Below, piece after piece: positions 7,873 to 17,884 of a stretch of 64,000 nt of DNA (its first letter is position 1; each line of letters starts with the position of its first letter). Made by a program: the position numbers and the translations under genes. Source of the DNA: Shimia ponticola (GTDB lineage Bacteria > Pseudomonadota > Alphaproteobacteria > Rhodobacterales > Rhodobacteraceae); the NCBI RefSeq assembly GCF_007995215.1, contig NZ_VCDK01000002.1, forward strand, positions 310,001 through 374,000, written 5' to 3'. The notes under the pieces are model-generated. The model was not told the DNA's origin, did not search any database, and saw only the letters and a program-made list of their open reading frames with translations.

Positions 7873-10800
7873 TTAGTAGTCGCGTTCGAAGAAGATGCCG
7901 ACGCCCGAGTTGCCGGAAGAATCGACATTGCCGCGCAGAGTGACCGAGGGGCTGACCGATAGGTTCAGGTTGATTTCACTTTTGCCGGTGCTGTCGACGG
8001 TCACGCCGGTATAGACGTTTTCATTCAGGTAGCGGCCAGCGCTGATAGCGGTGGTGTTGTCTTCGGTGGTGGTAACGTCGAGATCATCAAGGCCAAAGCC
8101 TTCGCGCAGTCGCCCGACGATCCCTTCACCCGCCTGACCCGACAGAACTCGGATCGCATTTGCAATTCGCAGGGCCTGAAAAGCCGAGATCTGCGAAAGC
8201 TCACGTCCGACTAGCAGACGCGCGAGGATTTCGTCTTCGGGTAGTGTGGGGGAGGATGCGAAGGAGACGTCCGGCGAGGATGCGGTTCCTTGGACAATAA
8301 TGCTGATCGAGGTGTCGGCAGCTTGCGTCGTGGCCACGGCGCGAATGCGCGGATCAAAATCGCCAAGCAACTGTGCCGATGCTTCGCTCAGTGTCAGGCG
8401 CTGTCCCAGAATATCAAGCCGCCCCCGGATCAGTTCAAACCGGCCTTGGGTGATCACATCCTGGGTCGTTCCCGTCACGCGGATGCGTCCGCCAAGCTCT
8501 GCGTCCAGACCGCGCCCGCGAATAAAGACCCGGCTTGGGGCGCTGATCACCACGTTCAATGGGTAATCGGCACCCGTTCCGGCAGAGGCTTCATTCGTCT
8601 CTAAGAGACCCGCGCGGATACGTGTCCTACGCACGGCAGCAGGTTCATTCAAGTGGACAAGCCCGGTGACGTCCGCGCCCGTGGCGCCGACCGCGTCGGG
8701 AATACGGATTTCAGTCTGGCCTAGGTCAATTTGCCCGGCAATGCGGGCGCCACCCGCCAAAGGACCGCGCACGCTCAGCGCGCCGTTCAGGCTGCTTTCC
8801 ACAAATCCCGGATCGCTCAGGATGATCTCACTGAGATCAATCGCAAGATCGCCGCGAAACGGATCAGTCAGACCGACCGTCCCGTCGGCCGTCACCGCTC
8901 CGCCTGACGAGACATCCGTACGGGCGTCGATCCGTGCTTGCCCCGAGGCAAGTGTGACGGTCGCGTCAATACCTGTCAGAGAGGCGGGCAATCCCGGTGC
9001 TGTGAACTGCGCGCCATTGGAACGGATAATGCCTGACAAGGACGACACATCGGGCGGGCCTAGGAGGCGCAGGTCAAAGCTGGCTGATCCGGACACAAGA
9101 TTGGGCGCAATCATCGTGTTAGCCAATGCAAGAGCCGTGGAGCCAGACAGGCCAAGGTCAAAGCTGTCGAACGCTTGTGTGGCCGTGCCTGACACGCGGG
9201 CGGTGGTCCCGCCGGGGCCTGTCAGATTTGTGTCGATCTGCCATGGTCCCTGGGACGCTGAAAGCGAACCTGTTGCTGTGAGCGGGCCGCTCAGCTGGCT
9301 GACAAAAGCCCCGACGTCCCGGAGGCTCAGATCATAACGCAATGCGCTTTGCTCGGGTGCAAGCTGGCCAGATAAGGCCGCAGTCAGCTGCGCTCCCTGC
9401 AGATTAACGGCGCTTAGCGTCAGCGTGCCATCGGAGTCACGCGTGACGTTGGCTGTGATGCTGGGGTTTGTGCCAAGGGCAAGGTCAGCTTGCGCGTTGC
9501 CGGTGCGCAGGCCGCTTCCATTTGCCGTCAGGTCGGCTGAAAATACGCCGTCGGCAATATGCCCTGCAGCTGTTGCACGGGCGGTGATTGCGCCGGATAT
9601 CTGTGTGCCGCTCAGACGTCTGAATGCGCTCAGGTTATCGCTGCGCAGTGTCGTCTCAATGGTGGTGTCGCCCAATGTGCCGTCGCGGAGCGTGGTGCGC
9701 CCTTGCAAAGTGGCCAGCGTGTCCCCGGGGGCCGTGGCTGATAGGTCAAAGCCGATGTTTTCATCTTGTTGGCGCAACGTCCCTGACAAGGACGCGGCTC
9801 CGGTCAACCCGTCCAAAATCCGTTCGACTTGGCCGAGCCGAGCATTCAGCGCGAGGGTGCTGGCATTTGTACCAACCTGACCCGATAGACCAAGGAAGGC
9901 ATCGTCGCCCTCAACTGTCAGCGTGTCGATCCGAATGCCCGATTGATCGCGGCGCGCTTTGACAGACAAATTGGCGGTGCCGCTTACAATAGGGTCAACC
10001 TGCGCGATGCCTGTGCGCAGGTTCGTGGTCGTGCCGTTAATCACCACGTCAAAAGCCCCGCTGACCGGGCTGACATTGCCAGAAATCGCAAGATCCGCCT
10101 CACCACCAAGCTCTTGCCCGGCAAGATCGGAGAAACGTGAAAGGTCGTCCGCCTCGACGCGCAGGTCGCTTTCGATAGCCAGATCAACCGCTCCATCCAC
10201 GCCAGAAATGTCAACGCTTCCGGTCGCACGATAGTCGGTTCCGCTCAGCACGATATTTCGAAGGACAAGCGGTGTGTCGGGTTGCCATGCGAACTCAAGC
10301 GCTGCGTCAAGAGCATCGCCAATGGCGGTATTGAGGGCGTCATCGTCCGTGGCCAAGGCAGCGACATTGGACGCGAGCGACCCACTCACCCTATTGCCAA
10401 CCGGATCGATTACGCCACCACCGCGCAAATCCAGTGCGCCGATGGCAAGACCGGGCTGTGAGAACTGATCCACAGAAGCCGAAAGCTGCCACGTGTCACC
10501 AGCCTCTTGCGAATAACCCAGCACGAATTCCACACCGGCAACGCGCATGTCAGGATTCCCCAAAGGCAGAACGACTGTGTCGCCGGTTGGGGGCGTGATC
10601 TGGCCTGTCAGATCAATCACTTGCGGCCATCCATCGCTGGCGAGCGCGAGAGATCCTGTCAAATCCAACGCGTCGGATTGAAGGGCCAGAGCGTCGATGC
10701 GCAATGCCCCGTCAGCGCTGCGTTCGCCGGTCGTGCTCAGGGTCGCGCTTGCGCCCAGAAACGGGTGATAGCTGCTGTCTGCGACCAACGGTCTGAGGTC

Positions 10801-11625
10801 GCCAATGAGGTTCGCGGAAAACCGTGTCAGGTCGGATGTGGCTTCGTCAGAGGCAGTAATGCCTTGCAATGTGACTGATCCTGCGACGCGTTCTGTGCCG
10901 TCTGTCGACAACTCAATCTCGGCCTCGAAGTCATCCAGCGGCGCATCGCCCGCAACTCGCAGTTCCACTTCGGGTGTGCCGGGCAATCCGATCAGCGTTG
11001 CGGCCAACCCGTTTGGAGCCTCGTCTAGCAGGACGTCGAAGGTCAGGTTGCGAGAGCCGTTTTCAAAAGCAGCAAGAACTTCGAAGCGACCCTGAGGACC
11101 GTTGAGCCGCTCCGCATCCATAGTCAAACGCGCGGCACCGTTCGCCAATTCCGCCGCGCCTGCAAAACGTAATTCCACCGTCGAGCCAAGAAATGAGGGG
11201 CCAAGCTCAAGACGGTCTATGGACAACTCATCAATGTTGATTGCCACAGGTAATTCAGGCACCGCGATCGGCGTCGCCTCTGGGCTTGGCATGTCTGTTG
11301 CATCGGATTGGGGCGCACGGGCGATGATGATGGTTTCGGCAGTCAGTTCGCGGATTTGGATATTGCCGCGCAACACCGCAGACCGGTTCCAATCTAGTGT
11401 CGCGCCTTCAATGGTCAGCCAGACCCCAGCGTCATCAGCGACGGTCAACCGGTCCAGTTCGGCGCGACTGCTGAGCGCACCGCGAAATCCCTCGATCCTG
11501 ACCTCGCGCCCGGCATCTGAGAGGTTGTCCTCGATAAATGCCTGGAGAATGCCACGGTCATCTGATTGCGCCGCGCTTGGCCCCGCGAGGACGACAAACA
11601 GGCATATGAGGAGACAGCGGATCAA
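7873..11625 (-). CDS. tamB: Translocation and assembly module subunit TamB (DUF490)
   Basis: TamB is an inner-membrane-anchored, periplasm-spanning beta-helical protein that works with TamA in outer-membrane protein assembly and probably in lipid transport. The 1250-residue product has an N-terminal signal anchor (about residues 1-20), long stretches of repeating beta-rich AsmA-like sequence dominated by Gly, Asp, Thr and Ser, and the conserved C-terminal DUF490 region ending in phenylalanine-rich residues (GVGIFFERDY). The start is a TTG that overlaps the TGA of tamA (sequence TTTTGATC on the minus strand); the signal peptide begins right there, which supports this rare start. tamA lies immediately upstream on the same strand, so the two are surely co-transcribed. 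Confidence 0.93.
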   Translation of the reverse strand: MIRCLLICLFVVLAGPSAAQSDDRGILQAFIEDNLSDAGREVRIEGFRGALSSRAELDRLTVADDAGVWLTIEGATLDWNRSAVLRGNIQIRELTAETIIIARAPQSDATDMPSPEATPIAVPELPVAINIDELSIDRLELGPSFLGSTVELRFAGAAELANGAARLTMDAERLNGPQGRFEVLAAFENGSRNLTFDVLLDEAPNGLAATLIGLPGTPEVELRVAGDAPLDDFEAEIELSTDGTERVAGSVTLQGITASDEATSDLTRFSANLIGDLRPLVADSSYHPFLGASATLSTTGERSADGALRIDALALQSDALDLTGSLALASDGWPQVIDLTGQITPPTGDTVVLPLGNPDMRVAGVEFVLGYSQEAGDTWQLSASVDQFSQPGLAIGALDLRGGGVIDPVGNRVSGSLASNVAALATDDDALNTAIGDALDAALEFAWQPDTPLVLRNIVLSGTDYRATGSVDISGVDGAVDLAIESDLRVEADDLSRFSDLAGQELGGEADLAISGNVSPVSGAFDVVINGTTTNLRTGIAQVDPIVSGTANLSVKARRDQSGIRIDTLTVEGDDAFLGLSGQVGTNASTLALNARLGQVERILDGLTGAASLSGTLRQQDENIGFDLSATAPGDTLATLQGRTTLRDGTLGDTTIETTLRSDNLSAFRRLSGTQISGAITARATAAGHIADGVFSADLTANGSGLRTGNAQADLALGTNPSITANVTRDSDGTLTLSAVNLQGAQLTAALSGQLAPEQSALRYDLSLRDVGAFVSQLSGPLTATGSLSASQGPWQIDTNLTGPGGTTARVSGTATQAFDSFDLGLSGSTALALANTMIAPNLVSGSASFDLRLLGPPDVSSLSGIIRSNGAQFTAPGLPASLTGIDATVTLASGQARIDARTDVSSGGAVTADGTVGLTDPFRGDLAIDLSEIILSDPGFVESSLNGALSVRGPLAGGARIAGQIDLGQTEIRIPDAVGATGADVTGLVHLNEPAAVRRTRIRAGLLETNEASAGTGADYPLNVVISAPSRVFIRGRGLDAELGGRIRVTGTTQDVITQGRFELIRGRLDILGQRLTLSEASAQLLGDFDPRIRAVATTQAADTSISIIVQGTASSPDVSFASSPTLPEDEILARLLVGRELSQISAFQALRIANAIRVLSGQAGEGIVGRLREGFGLDDLDVTTTEDNTTAISAGRYLNENVYTGVTVDSTGKSEINLNLSVSPSVTLRGNVDSSGNSGVGIFFERDY

Positions 11626-13415
11626 AACGCTTGTCCAATGCCGATATACAGCTGAACGCCATCACCGGTATCGCCACCCGTCGGCGCCCCGATATCAACA
11701 CGTAACGGGCCGATGGGTGTAAGATAGCGAACGCCCAAACCCGCGCCAGAGTGGCTATCACCGTCGGTATCCCAAAGATCGCCGTCAGTGATGTAGCCAA
11801 TGTCATAGAAGGCCACCGCGCTCAGGCGGTCCCGCAACGCTACGCGCACCTCTGTGGATGCACCGGCAAAGCTACGCCCGCCAATCTCGCCGCCGCCGTC
11901 CAGTGCGACGTTCAGTGATTGGAACGGTTGCCCGCGTACCGTGTTGCTGCCGCCCGAGTAGAATAGAAAATCCGGGTGGATGTCCTCAATCGCCGCCCCA
12001 AATACGGTGCCGAACTGAAGCCGTCCGGCCAACACAATGCGTGCATCGGTGTCCAACGCGAAGTATCCGCGCGCATCAGCGTAGGCGCGCATACCGCTGG
12101 CCGTATCATCGAGACCAAGAAAGGGCGTCCCTTCAGCATTCAGGTAATAGCCAGAAGTGGGTGTCAGTGGATCGTCGCGACCGTCGTAGGTCAACGAACC
12201 AGGGAAGGATAAAAACAGGAATTCGCGGTCACCAAGATCGTCTTCGGTTCTGGAATAGTTCAGCGCGACGCCGACCTCGGCTTCGAATTGCGGAGAGTAG
12301 ATACGGCTTGCGCCCGCGCCAAATGTCACCCTGTCGGAGCGAAAGTCAGGCTCATCCAGACGTTCAGCTTCGGCAAACAGGAACCCATTGGTGTCCGGGC
12401 CAAATACCGCAGGTCTGTCGATCCGGGCCGCAGCCAGCGCGTCGATACCCGAGGTGCTTCCGATGCCCGAGACGCGGCCATCGAGGCGAAGGCGTTCCGC
12501 GCCGCCAAGGTAGTTTCGGTGGAGCCAAAACGAGGATAGCGCAAGGCCCTCATCCGTTGACACCTCGGCGCCGAAGCCAAAGCGGCGGGGCTTGGCGTCG
12601 GTGACGCTGACGCCAATGTCCAAGCTGTTTCCGGGTCCAAGCGTATCGGCCTCGCTCAAAACGACCGATGAAAACGTGCCTGTGCGCTCCAGCCGCGTTG
12701 CAGCTGTTTCAAGGGTTTGCGGAGAAAACACTTCTCCTGTTGGCAGTCCCGCGATGCGTCGAATTTGTTTGGCACGCACTGCGCTGTCAGAGTTCAGGAC
12801 AAGATCACCGAACACAACGCGTGGACCGGGGGCAAGTCGCGTTTCGACCGAAAGACGGCGTGCAGCGTGATTAGCGGTTGCGCGCTGGTCCGCTACACCG
12901 ACCTTGGCATGGCCTGCGTCGCGCCATGCCTCGACTGCACTGTCCACGGAAGTTTGAATATCGTCTGAACGGGCGCGGTCGCCGCGTTGGGGCAGGTCCA
13001 GGTCGGCATCTGCGGGCAGGGGGGCAATGTCTACCTGACCGAAGCGAAAGGGTCTGCCGGGATCAATCACGAAACTCACGCGCCGAACATTGGACGGTAG
13101 GTTCACCAATGGGATGTCCGCAGCCTCGCGACCATTCACGCGGACGTTGACGACGCCGCTGTAATACCCGTTGCTATAGAGCGCGAGCGTCAGGTTGCGG
13201 TAATCCGAAAGGGCCGCTGACACGATCGTCTGGGGGTCTGTTTCATTGATGTCTTCCAGCTTGCGCACCGCTGAGGCCGCGTCCAGAGCATCACGAAGAT
13301 CATCGTCACCGCCAAGGACGCGCAGCGAAGTCTCCAAGGCCAATGCTGGTCCGGCGCCCAACATTGAAAGGCCCAGGGCAATGGATGCTAGGTACTGGAC
13401 AAGGGACGATCGCAT
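11622..13415 (-). CDS. tamA: Outer membrane assembly factor TamA (Omp85/BamA family)
   Basis: This is a 597-residue outer-membrane protein with a cleavable signal peptide (residues 1-26 ending ALA), periplasmic POTRA domains (about 30-260) and a C-terminal 16-strand barrel of the bacterial surface antigen family. The barrel ends in phenylalanine (IGIGQAF), the usual C-terminal signal for BAM insertion, and contains the VRGQPFQ motif matching the family's VRGY-like loop. With TamB it forms the translocation and assembly module. The frame extends to a TTG at 13427, but the ATG at 13415 follows GGAGGA at a normal distance and begins the signal peptide, so I use it. Confidence 0.93.
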   Translation of the reverse strand: MRSSLVQYLASIALGLSMLGAGPALALETSLRVLGGDDDLRDALDAASAVRKLEDINETDPQTIVSAALSDYRNLTLALYSNGYYSGVVNVRVNGREAADIPLVNLPSNVRRVSFVIDPGRPFRFGQVDIAPLPADADLDLPQRGDRARSDDIQTSVDSAVEAWRDAGHAKVGVADQRATANHAARRLSVETRLAPGPRVVFGDLVLNSDSAVRAKQIRRIAGLPTGEVFSPQTLETAATRLERTGTFSSVVLSEADTLGPGNSLDIGVSVTDAKPRRFGFGAEVSTDEGLALSSFWLHRNYLGGAERLRLDGRVSGIGSTSGIDALAAARIDRPAVFGPDTNGFLFAEAERLDEPDFRSDRVTFGAGASRIYSPQFEAEVGVALNYSRTEDDLGDREFLFLSFPGSLTYDGRDDPLTPTSGYYLNAEGTPFLGLDDTASGMRAYADARGYFALDTDARIVLAGRLQFGTVFGAAIEDIHPDFLFYSGGSNTVRGQPFQSLNVALDGGGEIGGRSFAGASTEVRVALRDRLSAVAFYDIGYITDGDLWDTDGDSHSGAGLGVRYLTPIGPLRVDIGAPTGGDTGDGVQLYIGIGQAF

Positions 13416-13553
13416 CCTGTCCTCCAATATGGGCCAGCAAGGGCCGATACGCCGAAACTGGCTAAGTTACACGTCACACGCGATTGCGATAGATTGGGCC
13501 TGCGTGTCACAATTTGCGCAGTCAGGAAAGGCGCGATCACGCGCTGTTGCGAC

Positions 13554-14654
13554 TCAGAGGGTATCTGTTCGGTAAAGCTGAACCTTGAGGCCACCATGGG
13601 CAATCGGGGCCTCCTTAGGCAAAAACGGCAATTGGCAGGCAGATGCGAGCGACGCATCGCTTGTGATCATGCCAACGCGCCACCCCGCAAAGCGTTCCCT
13701 CAGCACTTTGCCCATTGTTCCGTAAAGGGCAAAAAGCAGCTTCTTGTTGCCAATCCGAGCCCCATAGGGCGGGTTCATCATGACAAGGCCAGGCGTGTCG
13801 GTCGGCGGCGTCAGATCGGCAATCGCGCCTTGGGCGATTGTCACATGATCTGCCACACCCGCCCGTGCCGCGTTATCAGTGGCCATACGAGCTGCGCCGG
13901 CATCGCGATCAAAACCGTAGAATTGCAAATCGGTGTGGCTGGGTTCGGATGGCGCCATGTTTGCCCATGCAGCCTGATCAAAATTGGCAAGTGATTGAAA
14001 GGCGAACGCGCGTGATCGACCGGGGGCCAAATTCAAGGCGATCTCAACAGCCTCAATTGGCAAGGTACCAGAGCCACACATGGGATCGACGACCGGTTCT
14101 GTGCCGCGATATCCGCACGCCCGCAACAGCATTGCGGCCATCGTTTCACGAAGAGGGGCTTTGCCCATGGCCAGCTTATGCCCCCGTTTGTGCAGTGGAT
14201 CGCCCGATGTATCTATCGAGAAGGTACACAAGTCATCTTCGATCCGCGCCTTGAGGGTCAAAGGTGCATCGTCGGTGACGGTGATACCCGCATGGGTCAA
14301 CCCACCCACGATGCGTTGGCTGGCGGCTCCTGCATGATAGATGCGCGATTTTCGGCAAGTGACCTCAACCTTGATCGGAATGTCACCTCTCAGAGTGTCA
14401 GACCAAGGAAAGCGTTTCGAGCGTTTATCAAGCTGAGCCAGATGCATCGCGCGAAATGCGCCAAGTCGAACGAGCACACGGGTCGGCCCACGCAGCCAAA
14501 GGTTTGCGCGCCAGACATCCTCCCATGATCCTTGGAATGTCACGCCGCCGGTCCCGGCCGCCTGTGCGTCAAAGCCGTGAGCGCGGGCTTCGTCCAATAC
14601 CCAGTGTTCCAAGCCTGGTGTCGCGACGAGGTAGATGTCCAAAGGGTCAGCCAT
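13554..14654 (-). CDS. THUMP-domain class I SAM-dependent RNA methyltransferase (RlmL-like)
   Basis: The 366-residue protein matches the N-terminal half of E. coli RlmKL, which makes m2G2445 in 23S rRNA. Residues about 1-150 form the THUMP RNA-binding region (with YLVATPGLEHWVLDEA near the start). Residues about 160-366 form the methyltransferase, with the RlmL motif DPMCGSGTLPIEA for SAM and the catalytic NPPYGARI. It lies upstream of tamA on the same strand, separated by about 140 bases. Stand-alone versions without the RlmK half are common in alphaproteobacteria. The exact target nucleotide is inferred from homology, so I give no symbol. Confidence 0.88.
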   Translation of the reverse strand: MADPLDIYLVATPGLEHWVLDEARAHGFDAQAAGTGGVTFQGSWEDVWRANLWLRGPTRVLVRLGAFRAMHLAQLDKRSKRFPWSDTLRGDIPIKVEVTCRKSRIYHAGAASQRIVGGLTHAGITVTDDAPLTLKARIEDDLCTFSIDTSGDPLHKRGHKLAMGKAPLRETMAAMLLRACGYRGTEPVVDPMCGSGTLPIEAVEIALNLAPGRSRAFAFQSLANFDQAAWANMAPSEPSHTDLQFYGFDRDAGAARMATDNAARAGVADHVTIAQGAIADLTPPTDTPGLVMMNPPYGARIGNKKLLFALYGTMGKVLRERFAGWRVGMITSDASLASACQLPFLPKEAPIAHGGLKVQLYRTDTL

Positions 14655-14677
14655 TTGATGCGCTTACGGCACCAACG

Positions 14678-17600
14678 TCAGTCCGGCAACGCTATTTCGA
14701 TGGTCCCGCCCGGCTTGGCGGCGCGGGATTGGCACAAGATGATCGAATGCTCGCGCTGTGCCTGTGAAAGCACGTAGTCGCGGTGTTCGACATCGCCTGA
14801 CTTCAATTCGCAGCGGCACACACCGCATATGCCGTCGCTACACTTCACATCCACATGAATGCCGTTCTCAGCAAGGGTGTCCGTCGCAGTTTTATCAACG
14901 GGAACAGTGAATTGGCGGCCATCGTCGATCTTAAGTGTGAACTCGAGATTGACCCAATCCGGCGCTTCGGGAACTGCGAAATACTCACTGCGGCAGGCAT
15001 CCTCGGGATAGCCAGCGCTGTGTGCTGCGTCTGAGACTGCGTTCATGAATGCGTCCGGTCCGCAGGTGTAGAGATGCCGCCCGTCGGCGTATGGCTTTAA
15101 GACTGCGCTTAGATCAGCGCGAGAGCCCTCGTCAGAGACGTGAAGTGTGACTTTATCCGCCCAAGCGACTTCGGCCAAGTCTGTGAGGTATCCGGCGGAT
15201 ACCCTTGATTTCATGCAATAATGCAGTTCAAATGAGCTGCCCAAGGCGTGCAGCCTGTGTGCCATTGCGATCAGCGGCGTGATACCGATACCGCCGCCAA
15301 TCAACACGCTGTGCGACGCGTCCTCGACCAACGGAAAGTGATTGATCGGGCGCGAGACAAAGACGCGGCGGCCTTCGGAGAATATCCGATGCAGAAGCTT
15401 TGACCCGCCGCGACCTCCGTCTTCTCGCAGGACACCGATCTGGTAGCAGGATCGGTCTGCAGGGTCGCCAGACATGGAGTACTGGCGCAGGTATTCCGGG
15501 GCGACCACGATATCGAGATGCGCACCCGCCGTCCAAGCAGGCAGGTCCGAGCCATCCGGCGCGCGGAATTCGAACTTGGTCACTGTGTCCGACATGACCT
15601 CTGCCTTGGCGACGTAGAGTTCAAGAACGGGGCTGTCGGTGTCGTTGGTGTATGTGTGCGCGGGCTGTTCACCAGCGGCCTTGCGCGACTGATAATCGTC
15701 GGCAGTGATCAGGTCTTGATAAGCCTTGATCCCGGCCTCGCGATCCATCGGGAATGGGTAGGGATAGGGATGTGGTGCCAGTGGCGCAGGATAAACCGCC
15801 AAGGTCTGATCTTCGTATTTGAGATCAAGATCAGTTTGTAGCCCGCGCGCGTTGACGGGATGCCGGGTTGGGCGGTAGCCGCCGTCTTCCGACAATTCCA
15901 GGTCCCACCACCATTTCTTGACGGGGTTCAGGCCACCATTACCGGCCAGATCATCCAGTTTTGCCAAGGCTGGCGCGGCTTTGGGCAGGTTCATTGCGGC
16001 CCATCGGAACGGGCGCTCTGCAAATAGCCCTTCGAGATTCCAGGGGCACGTCTTCATGCAGCGTCCACACATCGCGCCGCCCAGCGTTCCGATGCGATAG
16101 GTCGTGCATTTTTGGCTATCTGATTTCCAGATTTCATAGCCATTGAACATCAGCTTGGGTCCGGCCGTGATGGCGCCCGAGGGGCATTCACGCGCACATT
16201 TGTTGCAGCTTTCGCAAAAATTCTGCAGGCCGAAGTCGATCGGTTTGTCGTGCGCAAGTGGCAGGTCAGTCGTGACCACCCCGGATTTCAGCCGAGGACC
16301 CAGGAAAGGGTTCAGGATAACCTCACCGATGCGCGAGACCTCACCCAAACCGGACAGCAGCAGAAGCGGCGGCTGTAGGACGTCACCATCGATCACGGTA
16401 TGGGCCTTGGCGGAATATCCCAAGCGTCTGATTTGATTGGCAATCACGCCGCCAAGCAACGAAAATCGAAGGTAGGCGCGCATGGATTGGGCGACAGATA
16501 TCCAGTCATCACCCGAGGCGCCTTCCATGGTCTCATAGCCTTGGTCGATGATCATGCTGATAGCGTTGTCGTGGGGTGGGTTGATCGCTGTGCCGGTGGC
16601 GTCATGGGAATACCACGCCCAATCGGGGCAGCGGGACAGGCCCACGGCGTCGACGCCGAGATAATACGACGTCGCCTTGATCAGATCGGCAGCGTCCTGT
16701 GGATCAAGCTTGTGTTGCGCAGGCGCAGGCTCGCCGTCCTGCAACAAGGTGAACGCGCCCAGCATCCGACGCTGTGCCATTGAGGGAGCGGCCTTGCGCG
16801 CATAGTAGCCTCCGGTTGCATTCTTCTGATTGGCTTTTCCCATGTCGCCAAACTGAGCACGGGCGAACATGTCCGTGCGCTTGGGCACGCGCGGAATGGC
16901 CTCTTCATCCATGTAGGTCGTGGGGGCATCGACCCGTTTCAGTGTCTCAAAAGGATGCGCGCCATCGCGAAAGCTGCGCGTCGTATAGGGATCAAGTGTC
17001 CGCGCCGATTTGGCCGAGGCCGCGCCAAGCCACCATGCCGGGCCGTGCGTCTTCCAACGTGGTTGATCGGCCAAAGGGGCAAGAGGGCGGTCATGGGTCA
17101 AATCTAGGGACGTCGTCACGACGGCAACCCCAAAGCGCGTCCCAAGGTAAGGGTTGGTGAGTTGCCCATGCTCAATGGTCGCGAGCCCGGCTGACAAGGT
17201 GCATTGGTTCAAATCGACATCGGTCGAGGTGGCTGTGTGTGCCTTGGCATCAAAGCCGAGCAATCGGATGTAATTCGCAATGACGACTGCCGTCTCTGTC
17301 GCGCGCAGGCAGGCCCGATGCGCTTGCGCGCCCTTGATCCACTCAGTCCCGCACTCATTCGGGTGCGGATCGCGAGGCATGTCATAAAGAAAGACGATGG
17401 TCGTGTGATGGTCCACGATCGTCGTGGGTGGCGCGGACATGGCATCTTTCAGGTCTGCCATGATCAGGTCGATCCCCGAGGCCAATGTCTTGGTTTGTCT
17501 GGTTTTCAGATCTTCACGCAGCCGGTCGATGGCAGGATTGCGTACTGGTGTCTGCAGGAGTGCGGTCTTTGGCAGCGGCCCGATGCCGACCTGAGCCGCG

Positions 17601-17884
17601 TCAGAGAAATAGCCAAAAGCCTTCAGGTGATTTGCACGCTCTTGCGGATCCTCGGGGATTTCGGACTGAACCTTGTTCACAAGCCCATCGCGAATGGTGT
17701 CCATCATCGCTTGGTATTCCGCCATCGCGTGAATGACGGAATTCTGCTCAGTCGAGGTGAACTCAAGCGGATGAAAGGGCGGGGAGGTGTCCGGCTGCGC
17801 GGTCTCAATTCGGGCCAACCGTTCCAACGGAAACGGTCCCATATGAACAGGTCTATGACGATCCGAAAAGAAGCGCGCGGCCAT
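14678..17884 (-). CDS. Self-sufficient (NAD(P)H-dependent) cobalamin-type reductive dehalogenase fused to a ferredoxin reductase
   Basis: This 1068-residue cytoplasmic protein joins four parts (numbered from 17884). Residues about 75-270 and 400-550 are two copies of the RdhA core: NYIRLLGFDAKAHTA in the first matches NQIRRLGYSAKAHTV in the second, and each is followed by NP(Y/F)LG...VVTT. Only the second copy is followed by two [4Fe-4S] motifs, Cys557/560/563/567 and Cys593/606/609/613. Residues about 750-970 are a phthalate-dioxygenase-reductase-like flavin and NAD(P)H module (RQYSMSG, GGGIGITP, YTCGPDAF). Residues 980-1068 are a [2Fe-2S] ferredoxin (Cys1015/1020/1023/1051). This is the layout of catabolic enzymes such as BhbA and NpRdhA that remove halogen from aromatic compounds aerobically. 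There is no TAT signal or membrane-anchor gene. The frame runs to an ATG at 17956; 17884 has a better ribosome site (GAAGGA). The substrate is unknown. Confidence 0.88.
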   Translation of the reverse strand: MAARFFSDRHRPVHMGPFPLERLARIETAQPDTSPPFHPLEFTSTEQNSVIHAMAEYQAMMDTIRDGLVNKVQSEIPEDPQERANHLKAFGYFSDAAQVGIGPLPKTALLQTPVRNPAIDRLREDLKTRQTKTLASGIDLIMADLKDAMSAPPTTIVDHHTTIVFLYDMPRDPHPNECGTEWIKGAQAHRACLRATETAVVIANYIRLLGFDAKAHTATSTDVDLNQCTLSAGLATIEHGQLTNPYLGTRFGVAVVTTSLDLTHDRPLAPLADQPRWKTHGPAWWLGAASAKSARTLDPYTTRSFRDGAHPFETLKRVDAPTTYMDEEAIPRVPKRTDMFARAQFGDMGKANQKNATGGYYARKAAPSMAQRRMLGAFTLLQDGEPAPAQHKLDPQDAADLIKATSYYLGVDAVGLSRCPDWAWYSHDATGTAINPPHDNAISMIIDQGYETMEGASGDDWISVAQSMRAYLRFSLLGGVIANQIRRLGYSAKAHTVIDGDVLQPPLLLLSGLGEVSRIGEVILNPFLGPRLKSGVVTTDLPLAHDKPIDFGLQNFCESCNKCARECPSGAITAGPKLMFNGYEIWKSDSQKCTTYRIGTLGGAMCGRCMKTCPWNLEGLFAERPFRWAAMNLPKAAPALAKLDDLAGNGGLNPVKKWWWDLELSEDGGYRPTRHPVNARGLQTDLDLKYEDQTLAVYPAPLAPHPYPYPFPMDREAGIKAYQDLITADDYQSRKAAGEQPAHTYTNDTDSPVLELYVAKAEVMSDTVTKFEFRAPDGSDLPAWTAGAHLDIVVAPEYLRQYSMSGDPADRSCYQIGVLREDGGRGGSKLLHRIFSEGRRVFVSRPINHFPLVEDASHSVLIGGGIGITPLIAMAHRLHALGSSFELHYCMKSRVSAGYLTDLAEVAWADKVTLHVSDEGSRADLSAVLKPYADGRHLYTCGPDAFMNAVSDAAHSAGYPEDACRSEYFAVPEAPDWVNLEFTLKIDDGRQFTVPVDKTATDTLAENGIHVDVKCSDGICGVCRCELKSGDVEHRDYVLSQAQREHSIILCQSRAAKPGGTIEIALPD

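Noticed and set aside
8246-11722. Long open frames on the plus strand opposite tamB (for example 8666-9337 and 11102-11722)
   Set aside because: They are shadows of the tamB codons; they lack domains, ribosome sites and sensible composition.
14678-17884. Epoxyqueuosine reductase (QueG) as an alternative for the dehalogenase-like gene
   Set aside because: QueG is about 350-380 residues with no reductase or 2Fe-2S fusion and no tandem core.
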